A stretch of DNA of 9,938 nt, from positions 1 through 9,938 of the forward strand of contig JALVEV010000169.1 in NCBI GenBank assembly GCA_027030605.1, given 5' to 3'. Each line of letters opens with the position of its first letter. The first letter of the stretch is position 1. Under the pieces are notes generated by a model that saw only the letters and a program-made list of their open reading frames with translations, was not told the origin of the DNA and ran no database searches. Origin of the DNA: Campylobacteraceae bacterium (lineage in GTDB: Bacteria > Campylobacterota > Campylobacteria > Campylobacterales > Sulfurovaceae). The translations under genes were made by a program, and so were the position numbers. Positions 1 through 6,105 of this stretch are shown here, one piece after another.

Positions 1-892
1 GTTTTACTGCTTGGTTAAAGAGCCTATCTAACTCTTCGGTATACTCTCTCTCATCTTTGATTTTAAGTGGATTTGAGAAGTCAAAGTCCCAATATTGAGT
101 CTTATCTATCTCTTGGGTCTGTAAATCTATCTCAAAGTAGTGTCCAGCCTCTAAGATTTGAATATCTTTATGAAGGGTTTTATTGGTAAAGATATTTTGA
201 AAGGTAAAGTACTCCAAAAGAGCCTCTTTGTCTATCTCTGTTTGATAATCTTTATACTCTAAGATAGATTTAATCTCACTAGCATAAATGAGTGTATTCT
301 CTTTTGTAATATGATAATAGAGAGGCTTAATACCATATCGGTCTCGTACCAAATAGAACCTCTTTTTAAAGTTATCATAGAGTGAAAAGGCAAACATACC
401 ATTAAATTTATGTATGCACTCAATCCCCCACTCAATATAGGCATAGATAATCACTTCGGTATCGGTATGACTTTTAAATCTATGTCCTAACGCTTCTAAC
501 TCTACTCGTAACTCTTTAAAGTTATAAATCTCACCATTGTAGACCAACCATATATTTTTAGAGAGGTCACTCATGGGCTGATGTCCTGCTCGTGATACAT
601 CTAAAATAGAGAGTCGTCTATGTCCCATATAGAGGTCATAGTCATGTAATCGTAGCTCTGTCTGTACAGATTGTGACTCAATTGCAGGTAACATATCTTC
701 AATACTTTTAAATTTATAATCGGTCAAATTATGGTAAAAAGAGACTCCATTACCATGTCTTGTTCCTGTATGAAAGAAGAGGTATCCTGCATCATCTGGT
801 CCACGATGGGCTATTTTGTCTGCCATAGATTTGGCATATTGAGTATCTATTGAGACTCTCTTTAGAGATAATGCTCCTACAATTCCACACAT
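1..892 (-). CDS. asnB: asparagine synthase (glutamine-hydrolysing), AsnB type, N-terminal part only
   Basis: Reading the minus strand from 892 gives 297 uninterrupted codons that run off the window edge, so the C-terminus is missing. The start is fixed by biology: Met1 is followed by Cys2, the N-terminal nucleophile of class II (Ntn) glutamine amidotransferases, which is exposed when Met is removed. Family motifs follow in order: MCGIVG (1-6), HRGPDD (29-34), GHRRLSILD (90-98), YNGEIYNF (118-125), SHTDTEV (141-147), NGMFAF (164-169) and RDRYGIKPLYY (183-193). The glutaminase domain is complete and the start of the synthetase domain (about 200 onward) is present. The ATP pyrophosphatase SGG motif would lie outside. 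The family transfers ammonia from Gln to an activated carboxylate. In polysaccharide loci it often amidates sugar acids or similar groups rather than making Asn (inference). A 26-base gap separates it from the transglutaminase-like gene, so it is probably in the same operon. A weak AAAGG lies about 12 bases before the ATG. AsnB-family identity is near certain; the true substrate is unknown. Confidence 0.95.
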   Translation of the reverse strand, partial: MCGIVGALSLKRVSIDTQYAKSMADKIAHRGPDDAGYLFFHTGTRHGNGVSFYHNLTDYKFKSIEDMLPAIESQSVQTELRLHDYDLYMGHRRLSILDVSRAGHQPMSDLSKNIWLVYNGEIYNFKELRVELEALGHRFKSHTDTEVIIYAYIEWGIECIHKFNGMFAFSLYDNFKKRFYLVRDRYGIKPLYYHITKENTLIYASEIKSILEYKDYQTEIDKEALLEYFTFQNIFTNKTLHKDIQILEAGHYFEIDLQTQEIDKTQYWDFDFSNPLKIKDEREYTEELDRLFNQAVK

Positions 893-918
893 ATTAAAGT
901 TAACCTTTTTTTATTCAT

Positions 919-1935
919 CTACTGCTCTCCATAAAATTTTTTATTAAATTCATCTCTACTTAAAATCACTGCATTGGGGTAGTATTTTAATAAATCACCT
1001 ACATCTTTTTTATTAGAAAGTCCCATATAGACAACACCCTCTTCACTAATCATTGGAACTTGCATCACTCTTTTATACCATTTCTTAATATGATTATTGA
1101 CATTGTCTATAAATCCATGTAGACTAATAGAACCTACAGAGAAGTGCTGTGCATCGACATTGTTATCATTTGATAGTTTTATTAACTTTAGAGAATCCCA
1201 ACTCTTAAAACCAATGAAATCTTTAGCACTTAATGCTTTTTCTCCCTGCATAAAGTATTGATTATTGTCTAAATCAAAGAGAGTATATTTACCATCTATT
1301 TTAACCTCAATTAATACATGTCCATTGTCATAACTGTTTTTTTTATCCATAGTTACAAAATTAACAACTCTGTTTTCTATATTTAATCTATTTAGTAGCG
1401 TTGAAACAAATGAAGAGATATCTCCACAAGTTAATGAGAGTTTACTATGAAGTATATTATTGTAGTTAGTTTCAAAACTCTTACCATCATCATTTGTCCC
1501 ATGAACAACTAACCATGAGAGAGAAGAGAGTAGCGAATATATATTTTTGTTGTAAATAATAACATTATGGGCTACACCTTGCTTAAAATCTACCATATAG
1601 TAGAGACCTTCCTGAGTCAAATCATATAGCTCTCCTCCAAACTTATAGATAGTTGGTTTAAAGATAAGCTTATCATTTGAAAAGTGCTTATATTTAGTGC
1701 TATTGTTCTCAAGGGGAGTAAGGGTATCACTCTTTTCCTTATTAAAATAGATAACTAAATTTCTAGAATCTATAGGTATATTTTGTTGATATTTTTTAAC
1801 TCCTATCTCTCCTAAAACTCTTTTAATAGACTGTTTAGCATAAACCATAACTTGATGTTTATCTATAACAGTAGTAAAATAGACTATATTTAAAATAAGT
1901 AAAAAAAGAAATGGTCTATTGGTTAAGAGTTTCAA
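919..1935 (-). CDS. membrane-anchored transglutaminase-like cysteine protein of the polysaccharide locus
   Basis: 338 residues. Residues 8-24 form a hydrophobic segment after a short Lys/Arg-containing N-terminus, which suggests a signal anchor with the rest in the periplasm. A transglutaminase-like (papain-fold) core is visible: LTCGD with Cys170 at a helix start, NGHVLIEV with His206, and LFDLDNN with Asp221 or Asp223. This is the order and spacing of the Cys-His-Asp triad in bacterial transglutaminase-core proteins. About 110 residues follow the triad and 160 precede it; I do not recognise these parts. Such folds cleave or cross-link peptides or act as amidases; the substrate here is unknown. 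The start codon is TTG, not ATG, overlapping the TGA stop of the upstream sugar transferase (TTGA). It has a good AAAGGGAG site ten bases ahead. The next in-frame ATG (residue 30) would remove the membrane anchor, so TTG is preferred. The gene lies between a sugar transferase and asnB in one apparent operon. Gene certain, fold likely, function open. Confidence 0.85.
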   Translation of the reverse strand: MKLLTNRPFLFLLILNIVYFTTVIDKHQVMVYAKQSIKRVLGEIGVKKYQQNIPIDSRNLVIYFNKEKSDTLTPLENNSTKYKHFSNDKLIFKPTIYKFGGELYDLTQEGLYYMVDFKQGVAHNVIIYNKNIYSLLSSLSWLVVHGTNDDGKSFETNYNNILHSKLSLTCGDISSFVSTLLNRLNIENRVVNFVTMDKKNSYDNGHVLIEVKIDGKYTLFDLDNNQYFMQGEKALSAKDFIGFKSWDSLKLIKLSNDNNVDAQHFSVGSISLHGFIDNVNNHIKKWYKRVMQVPMISEEGVVYMGLSNKKDVGDLLKYYPNAVILSRDEFNKKFYGEQ

Positions 1936-2660
1936 GAACTTCTAACTCCCTTTATGAAAATAGCATGTAAAAATTTATAAAAATAGAGACAATCTGTTAA
2001 AAAACCATTCTCTTTATATTTTTCAATATAGCGTTTTTCTGATTCAATTAAAGCTTCAAAGTCATCAGGTCTATCTATATAATAGGGAGGAATTAACCCA
2101 GGTTTGTATCTATTTCTCTCTTTAACAAACTCTTCTGGATAGGTTTTTAACATCGTATCACTTAAAGGTCTAAAACCAATTAATTTTAAATCTCCTTTAA
2201 ACAGATTTATAAGCATAGGTAACTCATCTAACCAATATTTTCTTAAGAATTTACCTACTTTTGTAATACGAAAATCATTTTTTATGGTACCATTGTCATT
2301 AAGACCATTTTTCTGAACAACAAAATCTTGAATATATTCAGAATAGGGTTGCATAGTTCTTAATTTGTAAACAAAAATTCTTTTGCCATCTTTCCCTGTA
2401 CGTGGAAGTTTAATGAGAAAAGAGTATCGTTTATACCCTACCGATTCAATTGTTCTATTTTTAATAATCTTTACAACAGCCTTTTTACCCATCTCAATTA
2501 AATTTACAATCTCAAATCCAGAGTAGACAAAATATCCATAGTATAAATGCTTATCTAGTTGTATTTTTAATGTAACCCCATCTCCTGTTTTTAATCCTGA
2601 ATTAATCTCTTCTAATAACTTGTCAATATTTGATGAACTACAATATATGGTTGAATTCAC
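1932..2660 (-). CDS. bacterial sugar transferase (polyprenyl-phosphate phosphoglycosyl transferase core) with atypical N-terminus
   Basis: 242 residues. The C-terminal two thirds match the bacterial sugar transferase (Bac_transf) family: RTGKDGKRIFVYKLRTM (87-103), FRITKVGKFLRKYWLDELPML (130-150) with the catalytic Asp145-Glu146 pair, NLFKGDLKLIGFRPL (152-166) and YKPGLIPPYY (185-194). The family moves a sugar-1-phosphate from a nucleotide sugar to undecaprenyl phosphate at the inner membrane face, starting repeat-unit assembly. Two oddities stand out. The usual GPRP is GFRP here. The first 80 residues are polar and lack the re-entrant membrane helix that normally precedes this core; C-terminal residues 223-237 are mildly hydrophobic. 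The start is GTG at 2660, with AAAGGGGAAA ten bases ahead. The stop overlaps the next gene by 4 bases. It is the first gene of the leftward operon, divergent from wza. Family assignment is strong; whether it is active alone and which sugar it uses are unknown. Confidence 0.9.
   Translation of the reverse strand: MNSTIYCSSSNIDKLLEEINSGLKTGDGVTLKIQLDKHLYYGYFVYSGFEIVNLIEMGKKAVVKIIKNRTIESVGYKRYSFLIKLPRTGKDGKRIFVYKLRTMQPYSEYIQDFVVQKNGLNDNGTIKNDFRITKVGKFLRKYWLDELPMLINLFKGDLKLIGFRPLSDTMLKTYPEEFVKERNRYKPGLIPPYYIDRPDDFEALIESEKRYIEKYKENGFLTDCLYFYKFLHAIFIKGVRSS
1946..1953 (-). promoter_or_regulatory. ribosome binding site deciding a TTG start
   Basis: On the minus strand AAAGGGAG lies ten bases before the TTG at 1935-1933. 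It sits inside the last codons of the sugar transferase gene. Together with the TTGA stop/start overlap and the hydrophobic N-terminus it encodes, it supports initiation at TTG for the transglutaminase-like gene. Confidence 0.7.
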
Positions 2661-2666
2661 TAATAC

Positions 2667-2676
2667 TTTCCCCTTT
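2667..2676 (-). promoter_or_regulatory. ribosome binding site for the GTG-initiated sugar transferase
   Basis: The minus strand carries AAAGGGGAAA a few bases ahead of the GTG at 2660-2658. No in-frame ATG lies nearby, and the site resembles the AAAGGGGAG before wza. It supports the GTG start. Confidence 0.65.
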
Positions 2677-2694
2677 TTTGGTTTTTATCCCGTT

Positions 2695-2700
2695 ATTATA
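2695..2700 (-). promoter_or_regulatory. candidate -10 element for the leftward operon
   Basis: A perfect TATAAT on the minus strand lies about 35 bases before the GTG start of the sugar transferase, leaving a leader of roughly 28 bases. No convincing -35 hexamer is seen; the upstream DNA is an A/T run. That is common for promoters in AT-rich genomes but also makes chance matches frequent. Confidence 0.4.
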
Positions 2701-2757
2701 CTCATTTTATAAATATATAAATATAATTTTTTTGTATTAAAATATAATTATAAGTGT

Positions 2758-2776
2758 TATTTTATCAGATAAAATA
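2758..2776. promoter_or_regulatory. 19-base perfect palindrome, candidate operator
   Basis: TATTTTATC-A-GATAAAATA is perfectly symmetric around one central base. It sits in the divergent promoter region, about 20 bases upstream of the candidate -10 of wza and about 60 bases from the candidate -10 of the leftward operon. This placement suits a dimeric regulator or an activator site. Because the surroundings are very rich in A/T, part of the symmetry could be chance; the central ATC/GAT pairs are the more informative part. Confidence 0.4.
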
Positions 2777-2795
2777 CCTAAATATTATTTTATTA

Positions 2796-2804
2796 TGTTA
2801 AAAT
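2796..2804 (+). promoter_or_regulatory. candidate extended -10 promoter of wza-wzc
   Basis: TGTTAAAAT matches an extended -10 pattern (TG, one base, TAAAAT) and lies about 30 bases before the wza ATG, giving a short leader with AAAGGGGAG at 2823-2831. No clear -35 box is seen. A TATAAT at 2743-2748 is an alternative but lies much further upstream. Confidence 0.4.
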
Positions 2805-2835
2805 ACATTTTTAGTTTTTTACAAAGGGGAGAGTA

Positions 2836-3600
2836 ATGAAATATATAAAAAGTATTATCTTAGTGCTTTTTTTTATAGGCTGTAGTGGAAAAGAGTATCA
2901 ACTTTTCGAAAATAAAAATCCTGAACTTATTAGTAGTGTACAAGATATTAACATCAGTTACGAGAGTAAAATTACTGTAGATGATGTTTTAGCAATTGAT
3001 ATCTATAATATGAATCAGAAATCCAATATATTTAAAAAATCAATTACAACAGAGACAACAAATAGTCAAAATAATGAGTATATTGTATCAGAAGAGGGAA
3101 CAATATACCTTCCTTTACTCCACGAGGTATCTGTGGTAGGCTATACGGCAAAAAATCTAAGTAAACATATAACAGAGCAATATAAAAAATACTTAAAACA
3201 ACCCTATGTTAAAGTAGCTATTAAAAACCATAAAGTATTTGTACTTGGAGAGGTAAAAAAAGAGGGTTCAGTACCACTAAAAGGAAATCGTATCTCTGTT
3301 ATTGAAGCGATTGCTAACTCAGGAGGTCTAACTGACTATGCAGCAAGAAATAAAATTAGAGTTATCTCTAAAGAGGCAGGAAAATATAAAATGAGAACAC
3401 TTGATATGAGTAAATTAAGCACCTTAAATATTGATAATTTAATGTTGAGAAATAATAGTATTGTCTATGTGCAACCAAGAGATGGTAAAGCAACAAGCGT
3501 TGCTATTCGAGACTATATGCCAATTTTACAAGCTATCTCTAGTATTGCAACAACGCTTTTAGCATTTGATTATATTTCAGTTAATAATGGGATTAAATAA
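2836..3600 (+). CDS. wza: Wza-like outer-membrane polysaccharide export lipoprotein
   Basis: 254 residues. An N-terminal lipoprotein signal (MKYIKSIILVLFFIGC) ends in a lipobox with Cys16 as the likely lipidated residue. Residues about 43-129 look like the polysaccharide export (Poly_export) domain: a VDDVLAIDIYN start, then EYIVSEEGTIYLPLL (81-95), VVGYTAKNLSKHI and the KQPYVKVAI end. Residues about 131-212 form a SLBB-type domain: VFVLGEVKKEGSVPL, ISVIEAIANSGGLTDYA, SIVYVQP. The final 30 residues contain a hydrophobic stretch (228-246) that may be the outer-membrane helix. The protein is clearly shorter than E. coli Wza (about 380 residues), consistent with only one SLBB repeat. Wza proteins form the ring or channel through which polymer leaves the periplasm and dock with the Wzc co-polymerase, which is the very next gene. 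The ATG is preceded by a strong AAAGGGGAG. The stop overlaps wzc by one base (TAATG). Family certain; exact polymer unknown. Confidence 0.93.
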   Translation: MKYIKSIILVLFFIGCSGKEYQLFENKNPELISSVQDINISYESKITVDDVLAIDIYNMNQKSNIFKKSITTETTNSQNNEYIVSEEGTIYLPLLHEVSVVGYTAKNLSKHITEQYKKYLKQPYVKVAIKNHKVFVLGEVKKEGSVPLKGNRISVIEAIANSGGLTDYAARNKIRVISKEAGKYKMRTLDMSKLSTLNIDNLMLRNNSIVYVQPRDGKATSVAIRDYMPILQAISSIATTLLAFDYISVNNGIK

Positions 3601-6098
3601 TGAGAGAAGAGACAAATGAATTAGATATAAAAGATGTACTTCTAGGAATTAGAAAAAGAATTGGTACACTCTTTTTTATTATAGGAGTGACACTTTTTGT
3701 AACAGTTTTAATACTCTATTTTACTAAACCTATCTATCACTCTAGTGTTATTATCAATTTAGATAAACAAGATAACGGTAAACTACAAAAAGTACTACCT
3801 GGTGGATTATATGTAGAGAAGAGTGATCAAAGCCAATTAGAACTAGCAAAAGTAACCATACGGTCACCAGAGTTTCTTCAAACAATTTTAAATAGAGTCA
3901 ACTTAGACAAAGAGTTTTTTATAAAAAAGAATTTTAAAAAACAGCAAGTTGAAGAGTTTCCTGATATAGATATTGATATAAACTATAAAAATAGTCTATT
4001 GTATGGAACCCTTTTTGACATTATACCTATCAATAAAGATGAATTTATACTTGAATTTAAAAATAAAAAAATAGGTATAGAGTATAGTAAAACGCATAAA
4101 TATAATGAAAAAATAGAAAATAATCTATTTACATTAGTAGTTACTAAAAAAGCAAACCAATCTCCATTTACAAATGCTCTTGAAAACAAACTTTTAAAAA
4201 TTACTGATACTAAATTGATAAAACCAAAATACTCTTTTAGACTCTTCGATAAACAACATCAGATAGATACAATTATAGACAATTTATCATTTACACCTAT
4301 AGATGAATTAGGAAACATCTTAGAGATTGGCTATAAAGATACCATGGCAACACGAACTAAAAAAGTCATCGAGGAGATAGCAAAAAGCTATATAGAGTAT
4401 AACTTAGCAAATAACAAAAATGAGTTAGAGTATACTTTAAAATTTTTAAATAAACAGATTTCAGACCTCAAAAAAGATTTAAAAAATAGTGGAGACAGTC
4501 TAAAAAAATATCAACAAAAAAGTGGTAAAGTTGTCATGAGTGAAGGAAAAGAGATATTAACAAATCTTGAAAAAGACAATACACTTATTGATAAAATCTC
4601 TTTACAACTAGAGGCAATAGAGAGCTTTAAACGCATTTTAAAGAGAGAAGGAACAATTAGTAGTGTCTCTCTTATTAATTCAGGAATTAATATCTCTTCA
4701 ATACAACTCTTAATAAATGATTACAGAAAATATACTCAAGAGTTAAGAGACTTAGAACTCCAACAAAAAAATATTAATAAACCAATTACTACAAATTTAG
4801 AACTAAATAAACTTATTAATGAATTAAAAAACAAAAAACTCTCTCTTGAAAATCTTCTAGCTAATTTTACAGAAGATCACCCTCAAGTTAGAGAAGAGAA
4901 AGAGATAGTTGATACATTAAAAAATCAAATTTACTCTACTATTATGTTAAAAATGCAACAAGTAAAACATAGTATCAATACTACTAAGTCAACTATTTTA
5001 GAAAATATCAATATGACAAAGAGTAATCTTAAAAATAAATTAACTCTCTTAAAAAAAGATGTTAAAGTTAAAAAATCACTACTAGAAGCGATTCCTGAAA
5101 AACATATGATTAACAATAGTCTAAAAAGAAATTTTGCTTTAAATAGTAAAACATATAGCTTCCTACTTCAAAAGAAGATAGATATAGAGATATCTAAAGC
5201 ATCAACTATTGCCAATACAAAGATTTTACGGAAAGCTTATCTTCCTCAACAACCTATCTATCCTAAAAAAACTGTAGTATTGGTAATAGGGTTTGTTATT
5301 GGAGTTATTTTAGGACTCTTTTATATTTTTATTAAAACGCTTTTAGATACAAAAATACGAGCAATAAAAGATATTAAGCAATTAACAAATATACCTATTT
5401 ATGGTGTTTTACCGCTATCAACAAATAGTATGTTCTTTCAAGAATCATTAAGAGCTATCCGTACCAATTTACAATTTAATATACCTAAAGATAAAAAGTC
5501 AATTACCATTTTAATCTCATCAACAGTTGCAGGAGAAGGGAAAACCACTACTACTGCTGGATTAGCTAAAATTATAGCTCTTGCAGATAAAAAGGTTTTA
5601 GCGATAGATTTAGATTTAAGAAAACCACAACTGCACCAAGAACTTAAACAACATAATCGACTTGGCATAACAAACTACCTAACAGGTGATTTAAAAATAG
5701 AGAATGTGATTCAACCTATTGATGATAACTTAGATTTTTTATCTGCTGGTTCAATATCTTCAAATCCATCAGAACTATTAATGAGTGAGAAATTTGATAA
5801 GATGATGAATGAGTTAAAAGAGAGGTATGAGTATATTATTTGTGACTCTGCACCAATTGGTTTAGTTGTTGATACCAGTATTATTTTAAAATATAGCGAT
5901 ATTCTACTTTTTATAGTGAGTATTCATAAATCAGAGAAAAACTATATTGAACATCTTAATGAACTGGTTAAAAATAAAAATATTAAATCTTCAGGAATCA
6001 TTCTCAACCGTATTAAAAAAGAAGAACAAAGTGCTTATGGATATGGTTACGGATATGGCTATGGTTATGGTTATGGTTCCGAAATAGAGAAAAAATAA
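3600..6098 (+). CDS. wzc: Wzc-like polysaccharide co-polymerase / bacterial tyrosine autokinase
   Basis: 832 residues. Order of parts: a Wzz-type N-terminus with a membrane helix at about 22-41; a long periplasmic region with coiled-coil-like stretches (about 275-345, 375-420, 435-500); a proline-rich segment (AYLPQQPIYPKK, 546-557) before a second helix at about 557-579; then a cytoplasmic BY-kinase domain. The kinase has ESLRAIRTNLQF (615-626), Walker A STVAGEGKTTT with Lys648, Walker A' VLAIDLDLRKP (666-676) with Asp670 and Asp672, NPSELL (722-727) and Walker B YIICDSAP (745-752). The C-terminus is a tyrosine cluster of seven Tyr alternating with Gly (813-825), the expected autophosphorylation site. 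It is longer than E. coli Wzc (about 720 residues), the extra length being mostly periplasmic. Such proteins control polymer length and export, cycling between phosphorylated and dephosphorylated oligomers. A partner phosphatase (Wzb type) is not in the window. The ATG overlaps the wza stop by one base, implying translational coupling. Confidence 0.95.
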   Translation: MREETNELDIKDVLLGIRKRIGTLFFIIGVTLFVTVLILYFTKPIYHSSVIINLDKQDNGKLQKVLPGGLYVEKSDQSQLELAKVTIRSPEFLQTILNRVNLDKEFFIKKNFKKQQVEEFPDIDIDINYKNSLLYGTLFDIIPINKDEFILEFKNKKIGIEYSKTHKYNEKIENNLFTLVVTKKANQSPFTNALENKLLKITDTKLIKPKYSFRLFDKQHQIDTIIDNLSFTPIDELGNILEIGYKDTMATRTKKVIEEIAKSYIEYNLANNKNELEYTLKFLNKQISDLKKDLKNSGDSLKKYQQKSGKVVMSEGKEILTNLEKDNTLIDKISLQLEAIESFKRILKREGTISSVSLINSGINISSIQLLINDYRKYTQELRDLELQQKNINKPITTNLELNKLINELKNKKLSLENLLANFTEDHPQVREEKEIVDTLKNQIYSTIMLKMQQVKHSINTTKSTILENINMTKSNLKNKLTLLKKDVKVKKSLLEAIPEKHMINNSLKRNFALNSKTYSFLLQKKIDIEISKASTIANTKILRKAYLPQQPIYPKKTVVLVIGFVIGVILGLFYIFIKTLLDTKIRAIKDIKQLTNIPIYGVLPLSTNSMFFQESLRAIRTNLQFNIPKDKKSITILISSTVAGEGKTTTTAGLAKIIALADKKVLAIDLDLRKPQLHQELKQHNRLGITNYLTGDLKIENVIQPIDDNLDFLSAGSISSNPSELLMSEKFDKMMNELKERYEYIICDSAPIGLVVDTSIILKYSDILLFIVSIHKSEKNYIEHLNELVKNKNIKSSGIILNRIKKEEQSAYGYGYGYGYGYGYGSEIEKK
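6036..6077 (+). repeat. seven-unit hexanucleotide repeat coding the Tyr-Gly tail of Wzc
   Basis: Seven consecutive TAY-GGN units encode (Tyr-Gly)7 near the end of the kinase gene. Third codon positions vary (TAT/TAC; GGA, GGT, GGC), so units are not identical, although the last units (TATGGT) are. It provides the tyrosine cluster typical of BY-kinases. Unit gain or loss would keep the frame. Confidence 0.9.
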
Positions 6099-6105
6099 TA
6101 ACTCT

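Larger units (their letters stand above)
2661..2835. other. divergent intergenic region between the two operons
   Basis: A 175-base non-coding stretch of very high A+T content lies between the GTG start of the sugar transferase and the ATG start of wza. No ORF with a ribosome site is seen inside it. It holds candidate -10 elements on both strands, a perfect palindrome, and a near-identical direct repeat of ten bases (GATAAAATAC at 2768-2777, GTTAAAATAC at 2797-2806, 29 bases apart). It is the natural place for shared control of both operons. Confidence 0.8.

Noticed and set aside
259..444. 61-codon minus-strand open frame in the asnB region
   Set aside because: It is out of frame with the asnB reading, whose motifs continue uninterrupted through this stretch.
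1..892. Higher G+C of asnB (about 37% in five hand-counted 60-base lines) than of the wzc periplasmic region (about 24% in four lines), considered as a sign of transfer
   Set aside because: The difference can be explained by amino acid content: the wzc stalk is rich in Lys, Asn and Ile, and the kinase half of the same gene is also richer in G+C.
2701..2760. Alternating TA-rich tract considered as a replication origin or curved-DNA element
   Set aside because: No DnaA boxes or iterated motifs are seen; plain AT-richness of a promoter region is enough to explain it.
3983..5668. Several short minus-strand open frames within wzc
   Set aside because: All are antisense to a clearly coding kinase/co-polymerase gene; no ribosome binding sites or family motifs. 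AT-rich coding DNA commonly yields such frames.
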